DNA from: Bradyrhizobium cenepequi
Lineage (GTDB): Bacteria > Pseudomonadota > Alphaproteobacteria > Rhizobiales > Xanthobacteraceae
Direction of reading: 5' to 3'
NCBI RefSeq assembly: GCF_020329485.1
Contig: NZ_JAGKJI010000004.1
Location: 62,001 to 126,000 of the forward strand
DNA length: 64,000 nucleotides
This document shows positions 7,681 through 16,674 of the stretch, piece after piece. The notes beneath the pieces were generated by a model. The model saw only the letters and a list, made by a program, of their open reading frames with translations, had not been told where the DNA came from and made no database searches. Positions within the stretch are counted from its first letter, which is position 1; the number at the start of each line of letters is the position of its first letter. Position numbers and translations under genes: made by a program.

Positions 7681-8883
7681 TCAGTAGGACCGGGGAAGAC
7701 CGAGCACGTGCTGCGCCACATAGGCGAGCACCATGTTGGTCGAGATCGGGGCCGTCTGGTAAAGTCTGACCTCGCGCCACTTGCGCTCGACATCGTATTC
7801 CTGCGCAAAGGCAAAGCCGCCATGGGTCTGGAACGTCGTATCCGCCGCCTTCCATGTTGCTTCGGAGGCAAGCAGCTTGGCGATATTGGCATCCGCACCG
7901 CACGGATGTCCGGCCTGGAATAGGGCCGCAGCGCGTCGCGCCATCATGTCGGCCGCCTCGAGTTCGGCATAGGCGCGCGCCAGCGGAAACTGGACACCCT
8001 GGTTCTGCCCGATCGGACGGCCGAACACGCTGCGCTGATTGGCATAGGCGACACCCTTGTTGAGCAACCAGCGCCCGTCGCCGACGCATTCGGAGGCGAC
8101 CAGGATGCGCTCGGCGTTCATGCCGTCGAGGATGTAGCGAAAGCCCTGCCCCTCCTCGCCGATCAAATTCTCCGCCGGCACCCGCAAGTTCTCGATAAAG
8201 ACTTCGGTGGTGTTGTGGTTGATCATCGCCTTGATCGGGCGGATTTCCACGCCATTGCCCTTGGCCTCGCGCAGGTCAACAAGGAACACCGAAAGTCCCT
8301 CGGTGCGTCGCTTCGCCTGATCGAGCGGCGTGGTGCGTGCCAGCAGCAGCATGAGATCGGAGTAGAGCGCGCGCGAGGTCCAGATCTTCTGGCCATTGAT
8401 CACGTAGACGTCGCCCTGGCGCTCCGCGCGCGTCTTGAGCTGGGTAGTGTCGGAGCCGGTGTTGGGCTCGGTCACGCCAAAGGCCTGCAGCCGCAACTTT
8501 CCGGCGGCGATATCCGGCAGATAGATGCGCTTCTGCTTTTCGCTGCCGTGGCGCAACAGCGTGCCCATGATGTACATCTGCGCATGCGCCGGGCTCGCCG
8601 TGCAGCCATTGGCATTGATCTCTTCCAGGATCACCGCCGCCGCGCGCAGCGGCAGGCCGGAGCCGCCATATTCCTCCGGAATGAGGGCGCCGAGGAACCC
8701 TGCCTCGGTCAGGGCGGCGACGAATTCGGCCGGATAGCCGCTGCGTTCATCGAGCGCCCGCCAATATTCGCCGGGAAACTTTTCGCAGATTTTTCGGACC
8801 GTGCTGCGCAGCTCCGGAAAATCCTCGCCCAGGACAACCGTGACGTCGCGATCAGCCCGGTGAGAAGTATCATGATAGTTCAT
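7681..8883 (-). CDS. Acyl-CoA dehydrogenase
   Basis: The 400-residue protein starts at ATG 8883 with AAGGA seven bases upstream. The FAD/acyl-CoA motifs are present: LQAFGVTEPNTGSDTT, a GQKIWTSRA strand, and a C-terminal QTHGGFAFAQEYDVERKWREVR segment. At the position where medium-chain enzymes carry the catalytic Glu (YEGT) this protein reads LYQTAPIS. A Glu in MNAERILVA may serve instead, as in isovaleryl-CoA and long-chain dehydrogenases (alignment by eye). It probably oxidises a branched or functionalised acyl-CoA made by the CaiB/BaiF transferase in the same operon. Confidence 0.93.
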   Translation of the reverse strand: MNYHDTSHRADRDVTVVLGEDFPELRSTVRKICEKFPGEYWRALDERSGYPAEFVAALTEAGFLGALIPEEYGGSGLPLRAAAVILEEINANGCTASPAHAQMYIMGTLLRHGSEKQKRIYLPDIAAGKLRLQAFGVTEPNTGSDTTQLKTRAERQGDVYVINGQKIWTSRALYSDLMLLLARTTPLDQAKRRTEGLSVFLVDLREAKGNGVEIRPIKAMINHNTTEVFIENLRVPAENLIGEEGQGFRYILDGMNAERILVASECVGDGRWLLNKGVAYANQRSVFGRPIGQNQGVQFPLARAYAELEAADMMARRAAALFQAGHPCGADANIAKLLASEATWKAADTTFQTHGGFAFAQEYDVERKWREVRLYQTAPISTNMVLAYVAQHVLGLPRSY

Positions 8884-8894
8884 GCAGTATCCTT

Positions 8895-9830
8895 TCAGAC
8901 GGCGACCCTGGCGGGCGCGCGATAGGTCTTCGGCAATCCGGCGCGAGCGATGGCGCCGGAGAACCGCTCGCCGGGCAGCCAGCTTTCGACCGCCCCGCGC
9001 AGTGCAATCAGCGCTTCAATATCGGCGCCGGTATCGAAGCCGAGTTGCTCCAGCAGGAATACGGTGTCTTCGGTGTCGATGTTGCCAGTCGCGCCCGGCG
9101 CGAAGGGACAGCCGCCAAGCCCCGCGAGTGACGCATCGAAGGCGCGAACGCCGGCTTCAAGCGCGGCGGTGACATTGGCAAGACCGAGCCCTCGGGTGTC
9201 ATGGAAATGGCACGCGACGGGAACGCGGCCGATGGCGGCGATCACCGCCTTCATCAACCGGCGGACCTGCCCCGGATCACCGTAACCGACAGTGTCGGCG
9301 ACGATGATCTCATCGGCCCCCATTTCCGCAAGCCGCACCGCGATCTCGACGACCTGCGCCTCAGACACCGATCCGGAAATGGTGCAACCGAACGCGGTGG
9401 CAATCCCGGCGCCGAGTGCAATGCGCGCGCCGGCGCGTTGATCACGCGCTGCAACGATGCGCGCGAAATCCTGCAGCGATTCCTCGGTGCTGCGACGGAC
9501 ATTGGCGAGATTGTGCTCCTCGCTCGCCGACAGCACATAGTTGACCTGCGCCAGATCCAGCGCGAAGGCGCGCTCCGCGCCGCGCAGGTTCGGCACCAGC
9601 ACCGAAGGCCGGCAGCCGGTGATCGCGGCTGCACCGCTGGCCACCTCCTCCGCATCGGCAAACTGCGGAATCACCTTTGGCGGCACGAACGACGTCACCT
9701 CGATCTCGTTGATTCCAGCCTCGACCATGCCGCGACACCAAGCGAGCTTGCGCGCGCTTGGCATGATCGTCTTCACGAGCTGCAAGCCATCCCTCGGCCC
9801 GACCTCGCGAACATGAGCTTTTTCACGCAT
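8895..9830 (-). CDS. HMG-CoA lyase family enzyme
   Basis: The 311-residue enzyme begins at ATG 9830 after GGAGG. It has the HMGL/DRE-TIM signatures: EVGPRDGLQ at the N-terminus (metal Asp and catalytic Arg), the HFHDTRG metal-binding histidines, and the GLGGCPFAPGATGN loop containing the catalytic Cys. The family cleaves 3-hydroxy-3-methylglutaryl-CoA or related 3-hydroxyacyl-CoAs to acetyl-CoA and a keto acid. It sits between the enoyl-CoA hydratase and acyl-CoA dehydrogenase genes with gaps near 12 bp, so a dehydrogenation-hydration-cleavage route is implied. Confidence 0.93.
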   Translation of the reverse strand: MREKAHVREVGPRDGLQLVKTIMPSARKLAWCRGMVEAGINEIEVTSFVPPKVIPQFADAEEVASGAAAITGCRPSVLVPNLRGAERAFALDLAQVNYVLSASEEHNLANVRRSTEESLQDFARIVAARDQRAGARIALGAGIATAFGCTISGSVSEAQVVEIAVRLAEMGADEIIVADTVGYGDPGQVRRLMKAVIAAIGRVPVACHFHDTRGLGLANVTAALEAGVRAFDASLAGLGGCPFAPGATGNIDTEDTVFLLEQLGFDTGADIEALIALRGAVESWLPGERFSGAIARAGLPKTYRAPARVAV

Positions 9831-9842
9831 CTCGCGCCTCCG

Positions 9843-10637
9843 CTAATTGCCCTGGAAATTCGGCCTGCGACGCTCGTTGAAGGCGAGCACGCCTTCGCGG
9901 CGATCCGCAGTCGGGACCAGACGATTGTAGGCCTCGATCTCGAACGCGAGACCGTCGGCAAGCGACATCTGCAGGCCGCGGTGGATCGCCTGCTTCGCCT
10001 GGCGCACCGAGATCGGACCATTGCCGGCGATCCGCTCGGCGATGGCCAGCGTTGCGGTCAGCAGTTCCTCCGGCGGCAGCACGCGATTGACCAGTCCCCA
10101 GCGCTCCGCCTCCTCGGCCGAGAATGGCAGGCCGGAGAGGATGACTTCCTTGGCGCGGCGTTCGCCGATGGCCCGCGGCAGGTTCTGTGTGCCGCCGGCG
10201 CCAGGCATGATGCCAAGCGTCACTTCCGTCAGTGCAAAGCGTGCGTTGGTCGCGGCATAGACGAAATCGGCCGCCGCCGCGATCTCGCAGCCGCCGCCAT
10301 ATGCGGCGCCGTTCACCGCCGCAATGACAGGAATCGGGCAAGCCAGGATCGCGCGCAGCATGCGCTCGAAGACGAGATGCTGGGCCTGCCAGGCCTCATC
10401 CGTCATCCCGTTGCGCTGCTTGAGGTCGCCGCCGGCGCAAAACGCCTTTGCGCCGCTCCCGGTCAGAATCGCAACGCGCAATCCTTCGAGATCGACCGTG
10501 AGTCCCTCGAACAGCTCCATCAGGTCGAGGCCCATCTGGGTGTTCATGGCGTTGGCGGCGTCCGGCCGGTTCAAGGTCACCAGTAGGATGTGATTGTCCC
10601 GCCGTTCCGCGGTGATCGTCTCGAAATCACTTCGCAT
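9843..10637 (-). CDS. Enoyl-CoA hydratase/isomerase (crotonase) family enzyme
   Basis: The 264-residue enzyme starts at ATG 10637 behind GGAG and overlaps the CoA-transferase gene by 11 bp. The oxyanion-hole segments are clear (AFCAGGDL and NGAAYGGGCE), and MPGAGGTQNLPRAIG follows. Both catalytic Glu positions of hydratases are conserved: the Glu ending GGGCE and the one in FALTE. True hydratase activity is therefore likely rather than only isomerase. Within the operon it would hydrate the enoyl-CoA made by the acyl-CoA dehydrogenase before the HMGL-type cleavage. Confidence 0.93.
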   Translation of the reverse strand: MRSDFETITAERRDNHILLVTLNRPDAANAMNTQMGLDLMELFEGLTVDLEGLRVAILTGSGAKAFCAGGDLKQRNGMTDEAWQAQHLVFERMLRAILACPIPVIAAVNGAAYGGGCEIAAAADFVYAATNARFALTEVTLGIMPGAGGTQNLPRAIGERRAKEVILSGLPFSAEEAERWGLVNRVLPPEELLTATLAIAERIAGNGPISVRQAKQAIHRGLQMSLADGLAFEIEAYNRLVPTADRREGVLAFNERRRPNFQGN

Positions 10638-11793
10638 TGGCCGTCTCCTTGCTGGAGGATGTCCGAAGGATGGCGTTGTGCTGACCTAGCGCCGGAGCCG
10701 GCGTCCGCGCCCGAGGACGCGTCCCATTGAAGGCAAGGGGAATGCCGACCAGCTCGATGTCGTCATCATCACAACGCACCGTCATGTCTAGCGCGCGGGT
10801 TTGCGGATGCTTGGCAACTTCATCAATGCCGAGCAGCGGCGCATTGGGCACGTCGGCCTCGTCAAGCAGCTTGCCGAGCGCCTCGGCCGAGTATCGCCGC
10901 ACTGCGGCTTCGATCGGCGGCAACAGTCGCTCGCGGTTGACGACGCGCGCCGCGTTGGTGGCGAAATCGGAATCGGACGCAAGCGCATCGAGCCCCAATG
11001 CGCCGCAGAGCTTGCGGAACAGATTGTCGTTGCCCGCGGCAATCATCAGCCAGCCATCGGAGGCCTCGAAAGCCTGATAGGGCACGATCTCCGCCGTGCC
11101 CGAACCGTAGGGCTTGCGGACTTCGCCGGATGCCGCGTAACCGGCTAGCGGCACCGTCATCCAGGCAAGGCCAGTCTCGTAAAGTGACGTGGAAACGATC
11201 CGTCCCTCGGCGTCGCTCTTGCGCGCAACCAGCGCGGCGAGCAAACCGATCACGGCCCACATGCCCGAGCCCATGTCGATCAGGGAAACGCCGACCCGCA
11301 CCGGCGGCCGTCCGCCCTCGCCCGTGACGCTCATGATCCCCGTGCTGGCCTGCGCGAGCGGATCATAACCGGGCTTGCTCGCGAGCGGCCCCTTGGTGCC
11401 GAACGCCCCGATGTCACACCAGATCAGCGCAGGCTTCTCGGCACGTAGTGCTTCGGCGGTAAGCCCGAACTTGCTGAGAATGCCCGGCCGCAGATTCTGG
11501 ATCACGGCGTCGGCTTGCGAAAGAATGAGCGCCTTCAACTCCCGGCATTCATGCGCATCGTTGAAGTCGACCGTCACGTCCTCCTTGCCGCGGTTGAGAC
11601 AGTGGAAGGCGCTCGCTGTCTCGTTCCAGAACGGAGGCCCCCAGCCGCGCGCATAGTCGCCGCTGTTCGGATTCTCGACCTTGATCACGCGCGCGCCGAG
11701 ATCAGCCAGGATCAGCCCGGCATAGGGCGCGGCCACGCTGTGACCGAGCTCTACGACAGTGATGCCTTTCAGCGGCTTGTCGATCTCAGCCAT
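10627..11793 (-). CDS. CaiB/BaiF (class III) CoA-transferase
   Basis: The protein is 388 residues from ATG 11793, which follows GAGGAGA; an upstream in-frame codon at 11820 lacks a site. Family features are GITVVELGHSVAAPYAG at the N-terminus, KVENPNSGDYARG, and PGYDPLAQASTG, whose Asp corresponds to the catalytic acyl-anhydride-forming Asp of formyl-CoA transferase. It would load CoA from a donor such as succinyl-CoA onto the imported carboxylate. It is the presumed activating step for this operon. Confidence 0.93.
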   Translation of the reverse strand: MAEIDKPLKGITVVELGHSVAAPYAGLILADLGARVIKVENPNSGDYARGWGPPFWNETASAFHCLNRGKEDVTVDFNDAHECRELKALILSQADAVIQNLRPGILSKFGLTAEALRAEKPALIWCDIGAFGTKGPLASKPGYDPLAQASTGIMSVTGEGGRPPVRVGVSLIDMGSGMWAVIGLLAALVARKSDAEGRIVSTSLYETGLAWMTVPLAGYAASGEVRKPYGSGTAEIVPYQAFEASDGWLMIAAGNDNLFRKLCGALGLDALASDSDFATNAARVVNRERLLPPIEAAVRRYSAEALGKLLDEADVPNAPLLGIDEVAKHPQTRALDMTVRCDDDDIELVGIPLAFNGTRPRARTPAPALGQHNAILRTSSSKETANAK

Positions 11794-11866
11794 TACATTC
11801 TCCTCGACGGGATGCAGCACCCCGTTTCATCATCGTCATCATTCCACCAAGATTTCCGGCCGGCCT

Positions 11867-12676
11867 TTAGGACTTATCCATCGCATTATCGGCCACGAGC
11901 ACCGCGCCATTGACAAAGCTCGCGCGATCCGACAACGCGAACACAATCAGATTGGCTAGTTCCTGCGGCGTACCCCAGCGCGTGTTGCGCATCGCATTGT
12001 TCTCGGACCAGCGCCGCCGTTCAGCCTCGGCTTCCTCGGCGCTCAGATTGCGTTTGGCGAGCTCACGTTCCCACTTCGCGAAGCGCTCCGGCGTATTGAC
12101 GAAGCCGGGAACCACGCAGTTGATGCGGATGTTGTGCGGCCCGAATTCGTTGGCGAGGATCTTGGAGAAACGGATCTCGGCCGACTTGGCCGGCCCGGTA
12201 CAGGACGACAGGAAAGGCGGCATCGTCACCATGATGCCGGTCTCGCCCGAGACATTGACGATGCTGCCGCCCTTCTGCTGGATCATGACGGGAATGATGC
12301 GTTGGCAAATGCGGAACTGGGCGAAGAAGTTGATCGCCATGCCGTACTGCAATTCCTCGTCGGTGACCTCGAGGAACGGCTTGTAGGTGCCGGTGCCGGC
12401 ATTGTTGACGAGGATGTCAATGCGCCCGAGACGGTCGCGGGCAACCATCGGCAGTTGTTCTATCTGCTTCAGATCAGTCACGTCGAGCGACAAGGTCTCG
12501 ATCTTCTTGCCCGTGGTCTTCTCGATGTCGGCGCGCGCCTCAGTGAGCGCATCTTCGCGCCGTGCGCAGATAAGCACCTTGACGCCCTCTTCGGCTAGCA
12601 GCCGGCACGTCTCGAGACCGATGCCCTTGCTGCCGCCGGTGACGATGGCCGTCTTGCCTTCCAATCCAAGTTTCAT
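11867..12676 (-). CDS. SDR family oxidoreductase with catalytic Tyr replaced
   Basis: The 269-residue protein starts at ATG 12676 after AGGGAGA and overlaps the upstream PrpD stop by ATGA. The cofactor motif TGGSKGIG and the structural NNAG are intact, and the catalytic-Ser strand reads NVSGETG. The YxxxK motif is not intact: the segment around residue 160 reads CTGPAKSAE, giving T-G-P-A-K with Thr in place of Tyr. The Lys is kept. Either Thr/Ser chemistry substitutes or the protein is not a classical dehydrogenase. The rest of the fold, including the C-terminal FVNGAVLVADNA, is normal. Confidence 0.88.
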   Translation of the reverse strand: MKLGLEGKTAIVTGGSKGIGLETCRLLAEEGVKVLICARREDALTEARADIEKTTGKKIETLSLDVTDLKQIEQLPMVARDRLGRIDILVNNAGTGTYKPFLEVTDEELQYGMAINFFAQFRICQRIIPVMIQQKGGSIVNVSGETGIMVTMPPFLSSCTGPAKSAEIRFSKILANEFGPHNIRINCVVPGFVNTPERFAKWERELAKRNLSAEEAEAERRRWSENNAMRNTRWGTPQELANLIVFALSDRASFVNGAVLVADNAMDKS

Positions 12677-14061
12677 CTGTTTTCTCCCTGAGGCGAGGTG
12701 ATACGATCGAGCAGCACCCGGATCGGCATCGTTCCGTCGTTGCGTGCGGAGGCGAAGACCTCCGCAGCCAGCCGGCTTGCGGCGCCGGATGGGAATCCCG
12801 ATCGCGTCATCCGGGCCTCGAACACTTCGGTAGCGCGCGCCTCGTCCTGCAAGACCAACGTCCTAGGGGCTTCGCGCGCGGTGCGGCGGTAGCGACCGCC
12901 ATCATTCATCTCGATCTCGACGGTTGCATCAAGATGCGTGCCCATATCGTCGGGCAGCACCGTCGTCTTCTCAACCAGTGCCAGGATATCTGGATCCCGC
13001 TGGTGCTCGGCGCCCATCTCGTAATCGAGCCGGCCGTAGCGTAGCATGGCGGCAACCGCGAAGGCGGTGCTGGCCTGTGTCTGGACGATGCTTGTGAATG
13101 GTCCCTTGAAGGATGTCCCGGGATATTCCGTGTAAGGACGCCAGATCGTCACCGTGATCCGCCTGGCGCGCGCAAGGTCGATGCCGTCGCCGTTGAGCAG
13201 GTTGGCCGCGATCACTGCAGACATGTTGTCGCCGAGGGTGGCGAACGGCTTAGCCATGACGCCGATCATCGTCGCGGGATCCGGATCTTTCAGCCAAGCC
13301 TCGGGCGTGCGGTCGAGGCCGGCAAGCGAGCGTAGAAAACCCTTCGGCCCTTCCAGCGCGTCCGGCGCACCTTGCACGCCGCGCGCGGCGAGCTCAGCGG
13401 CAACGAACCCGCCGTGGGCGGCGCGCCCATTCTGCACGCGCCATTCGTCGGACCCGCAGCGCACCGGCTCCAGCGTGCCGCCTGTGGTGGAGGCCGCGAT
13501 GGCGACCGCGCTCGTGGCTTTCGATGGATCGAGACCAAGCGCGGCGGCACCGGCAGCGGCCGCGGCTATGGTGCCAAAGGTCGGACTGGTGCGCACGCCT
13601 CGCCCGATCAGACCGCTGGCGACGGTCTCGCCGGCGCCGAGCCATTTCAACGTGGCATAGCCGGCCGTGAGCGCGTCGAGGACAACGCGCAGCGGCGCAT
13701 CGCGCGCTTCACCCAAGCAGACTGCCACCGGTGAGATCAATGATCCCGGATGGGTCCACGAATCGTGGTCGGTGTCGTCCTGGAAATGCGCATGCACGCC
13801 AATGCCATTGGCAAGCACCGCTTCGGACAGTGGCACATGTTTGCCGCTGGCCCAGATCCGCGCAGTTCGCGGGCCAGGCGCGACATCCGTCGCCATCGCC
13901 CGCGCCGCCGTGGCCGTCGGCTCGTCACGCGACGCCAGCGCAAGCCCAAGCGAATCGAGCAGGCAGATCGCAGCCTTCACAGCAATTTCGGATGAGAGTT
14001 TGGTCTCAGCCGCTGCGGCGACAAAGGCGCCAAGACGCGTAGTTGCGTTGATTTGAGCCAT
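12673..14061 (-). CDS. MmgE/PrpD family protein (second of four)
   Basis: The 462-residue protein starts at ATG 14061, which shares a base with the stop codon of the upstream ABC ATPase gene (TGATG). Family landmarks are CLLDSLGLALAS, HAHFQDDTDHDSWTHPGS, and a KPFATLGDNMSAVIAANLL region. It differs clearly from the first copy at 6297-7670, so the two are not a recent duplication. Together they suggest that two hydro-lyase or isomerase steps, or two stereochemical forms, are handled by this operon. The exact reaction cannot be read from the sequence. Confidence 0.85.
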   Translation of the reverse strand: MAQINATTRLGAFVAAAAETKLSSEIAVKAAICLLDSLGLALASRDEPTATAARAMATDVAPGPRTARIWASGKHVPLSEAVLANGIGVHAHFQDDTDHDSWTHPGSLISPVAVCLGEARDAPLRVVLDALTAGYATLKWLGAGETVASGLIGRGVRTSPTFGTIAAAAAGAAALGLDPSKATSAVAIAASTTGGTLEPVRCGSDEWRVQNGRAAHGGFVAAELAARGVQGAPDALEGPKGFLRSLAGLDRTPEAWLKDPDPATMIGVMAKPFATLGDNMSAVIAANLLNGDGIDLARARRITVTIWRPYTEYPGTSFKGPFTSIVQTQASTAFAVAAMLRYGRLDYEMGAEHQRDPDILALVEKTTVLPDDMGTHLDATVEIEMNDGGRYRRTAREAPRTLVLQDEARATEVFEARMTRSGFPSGAASRLAAEVFASARNDGTMPIRVLLDRITSPQGENR

Positions 14062-14756
14062 CACAGATACTCCTCGGCCAACGCGACGTCGCGTATTTCG
14101 GCCACCGAACCGCTTCGCTTGATCTCGCCGCCGCGCATCACATAGCCGCGCGTCGCAAGCTTGAGCGCCGGCCGGGCCATTTGCTCGGTCATGAGGATCG
14201 TGGTGCCGCGCGCCTGCATATGGCGGATCGCCTCGCTGATCCGCGCGATCCACACCGGCGCAAGCCCGAGGAAAGGCTCATCCAACAGCAGCAGCTTGGG
14301 AAACGCACTCATCGCCCGGGCCAGAGCCACGATCTGCTGCTGACCGCCGGACAACTGTCCCGCCGGCTGGCTCGCGCGCTCCTGCAGCATCGGAAAGAGA
14401 CCGCAGAGCCAGTCCCAGGCTTCGCGTTGTGCGGCACTGCCTCGCCCGCAGGCGCCGCTCAGAACATTGTCGGCGACCGACATGGTCGGAAAGACGCGGC
14501 GGCCCTCTGGAGAATAGCCCATGCCGGCCCGCGCCCTGCCGTCGCACGCGAGCGCGCTGATGTCCCGGCCGGCAAAACGCACCGTGCCGCGCGAAGCGCC
14601 AGCCAGCCCGATGACAGCATTGATCAAGCTCGATTTACCTGCCCCGTTGGCACCGACCAATAGGACCGTCTCGCCCTCCGCAACTTCAATCGAGACACCG
14701 CGCAGAGCGGTGATGCCGCCGTAGCGGACTTCGAGATTTTGCACCGCGAGCATCAT
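14061..14756 (-). CDS. ABC transporter ATP-binding protein, LivF type
   Basis: The 231-residue ATPase has Walker A GANGAGKSS, the signature QLSGGQQQIVALARA and Walker B LLLLDEPFLGLAP. The Q-loop region reads YSPEGRRVFPTMSV, which is diagnostic of LivF proteins. The start at 14756 overlaps the LivG gene by ATGA. It energises the branched-chain-amino-acid-type importer encoded by the next four genes, whose real cargo is likely the operon's carboxylate substrate. Confidence 0.92.
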   Translation of the reverse strand: MMLAVQNLEVRYGGITALRGVSIEVAEGETVLLVGANGAGKSSLINAVIGLAGASRGTVRFAGRDISALACDGRARAGMGYSPEGRRVFPTMSVADNVLSGACGRGSAAQREAWDWLCGLFPMLQERASQPAGQLSGGQQQIVALARAMSAFPKLLLLDEPFLGLAPVWIARISEAIRHMQARGTTILMTEQMARPALKLATRGYVMRGGEIKRSGSVAEIRDVALAEEYL

Positions 14757-15634
14757 GCCTCTGCCTCATCCATCGTCCCGAGATAAGCGTCGATGACGTC
14801 CTTGCGCGACAGCACGTCCGCGGGCGAGCCTTCGGCGAGCACGCGACCGGAATCGAGCACCAGGATCTTTGGGCAGAGCCGACGCACGAGTTCCATGTCG
14901 TGCTCGACGATCAGAACGCCGCATCCCAATTCCGTCACGGCGTGGCGGACGAACGCATCGATGCGAAGGCGCTCCCGCCGTTCGAGGCCGGCCGCCGGTT
15001 CATCCAGCAAGAGCACTTTCGGCCGCACCGCACAGGCAAGCACGAGGCCGAGCATCTTCTGCAATCCATAAGGCAGCTTGTCGCTTTGCTCGTCGAGGTG
15101 CGCGGCAAGCTCGAATTCGTCGATCAGCGGCGCGATCGCCTGCCACACGCCCTCTCCGCCATTGCTGAAACGCACCGCGCGCGAAATATTCTCGCGCACC
15201 GTGGCAGTACGGAACGTGTTGGTCTGCTGAAAGCTGCGCACGATGCCCGCGCGGCTCACGACGTGGAGCGGCTTTGCCGTCATGTCCCGGCCGTCGAGCA
15301 AGACGCGGCCGCTGGTTGGCGGGAGCATGCCGCAGATCACGTTGATCAAGGTGGTCTTACCGGCCCCGTTGGGACCGATCACGCCAAGCACCTCTCCCGG
15401 CGAGATCGAGAAGCTCACATCATTGAAGACGTGTAGCCCGCCGAAGCGCTTGCAGATGCCAGTAACCTCGAGACGCATCCCCCCTGAGTTCGCTGTGCCA
15501 ATGACAAATTCGCGGCGATCGAACCGCCGTTCCACGACACCGAGTGCGTCGCCGGGCGGCATCACAAGCCCCTCGCCGGAATTGCTCTCGGCCCGCGTTA
15601 CTTCTCTGGAGAACTGTTCTCTGCCACTGGTCAT
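14753..15634 (-). CDS. ABC transporter ATP-binding protein, LivG type, with N-terminal extension
   Basis: The 293-residue protein starts at ATG 15634, overlapping livM by ATGA. About 50 residues precede the usual LivG start (MRLEVTGICKRFGG). This extension has no recognisable motif, and the coupling overlap argues that it is translated. Walker A is GPNGAGKTTLIN and Walker B LLLDEPAAGLE; the LivG-type IVRSFQQTNTF segment is present. The signature motif is degenerate, reading LPYGLQKMLGLVLA in place of LSGGQ, a common LivG variation. Confidence 0.9.
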   Translation of the reverse strand: MTSGREQFSREVTRAESNSGEGLVMPPGDALGVVERRFDRREFVIGTANSGGMRLEVTGICKRFGGLHVFNDVSFSISPGEVLGVIGPNGAGKTTLINVICGMLPPTSGRVLLDGRDMTAKPLHVVSRAGIVRSFQQTNTFRTATVRENISRAVRFSNGGEGVWQAIAPLIDEFELAAHLDEQSDKLPYGLQKMLGLVLACAVRPKVLLLDEPAAGLERRERLRIDAFVRHAVTELGCGVLIVEHDMELVRRLCPKILVLDSGRVLAEGSPADVLSRKDVIDAYLGTMDEAEA

Positions 15635-16671
15635 GGTTGCGACTCCGTGGCGGCCGGGGCACCCAGCGCGTCGGCCCCACGGTTGATCGTGGACCGGCGC
15701 GGAATGCGCGAACTCAGGAGCGCGAGAAGCCGAGCCACGGTGCCAACAATGCCCTCGCGCGCCGCCAGCACCACGACCACGATGAGGAATCCGAACAGGA
15801 GCTGGGAAAATTCACCGCGCAGCGCAAAGATGTCTCCCGCCCAGATCAGCAAGGCTCCGCCGACGAGCGGCCCGAGCATGGTGCTCTTACCGCCGATGAT
15901 CGTGTAGGCAATGTAGTTCACCGACGAGAGTGGGCTGAACGAGGTCGGATGCGCGGTGAGCAGCATGTTGACCAGCGCAAAGCCGGCGAGCCCGGAGACG
16001 CCGGCGGCGACCGCAAAGCCGAACGCCTTATAGTGCCAGACGACGAGCCCGAGAGACTGCGCCAGCAACTCGTTCTCTTCGATCGCCGCGAAATGCTGGC
16101 GCAAACCGCGAGTAACTGCGGCCGTGATCAGTGCACCGGCGAGCGCCAGGCCGGTCGTGACCAAGAGCACCGCGCGATTGTCGCCGAGTTCGATGCCGAA
16201 CAAGGTCACGGCCGGCATGCCGACCAGACCGTTGGCCCCTCCAGTCCAGCCCGGCATCTCGAACAGCAAGAGCTGTGTGATCTCGGTAAGAACGAAGGTG
16301 ACCAATACGAAGTAGACGCCGGTGAGGCGGAGCACCAACGCGCCCAGCGGCAGCGCGAACAGCGCCGGCACCATGAAGCTCGCAATGCCGAGCAGCAGAA
16401 CGTCAGTCACGCCGTGGCGGAGACCGAGGATCGCCATGGTATAGCCTCCGATCGCCATGAACGTGGGCACCGCAAACGTCATCAGATTCATGCGCAGCAT
16501 GATGTAGACGCTGAAGGCAGCAGTGACCCCAATCAGGATCTGATTGGCCAGCGAGTAGATTGCCGGATTCTGGCTGATCCAGGGGATGACGAAGGCGGCG
16601 GCGATGATAACCACGCTTGCCGTCTCCGCGATGGATCCGCCGCGTGCGGCGCCAAGATCAATGCTTGCCAT
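15631..16671 (-). CDS. ABC transporter permease, LivM type
   Basis: The 346-residue protein has about eight to ten hydrophobic helices and the LivM/LivH coupling region around ALGLVVWHYKAFGFAVAAG and GKSTMLGPLVGGALL. ATG 16671 lies three bases after the livH stop, and its end overlaps livG by ATGA. It forms the inner-membrane channel with the LivH subunit. Confidence 0.92.
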   Translation of the reverse strand: MASIDLGAARGGSIAETASVVIIAAAFVIPWISQNPAIYSLANQILIGVTAAFSVYIMLRMNLMTFAVPTFMAIGGYTMAILGLRHGVTDVLLLGIASFMVPALFALPLGALVLRLTGVYFVLVTFVLTEITQLLLFEMPGWTGGANGLVGMPAVTLFGIELGDNRAVLLVTTGLALAGALITAAVTRGLRQHFAAIEENELLAQSLGLVVWHYKAFGFAVAAGVSGLAGFALVNMLLTAHPTSFSPLSSVNYIAYTIIGGKSTMLGPLVGGALLIWAGDIFALRGEFSQLLFGFLIVVVVLAAREGIVGTVARLLALLSSRIPRRSTINRGADALGAPAATESQP

Positions 16672-16674
16672 GGC

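Noticed and set aside
9201..10586. A 461-codon plus-strand frame opposite the HMGL and enoyl-CoA hydratase genes
   Set aside because: It is the antisense shadow of genes with clear catalytic motifs and has no ribosome binding site or recognisable fold.
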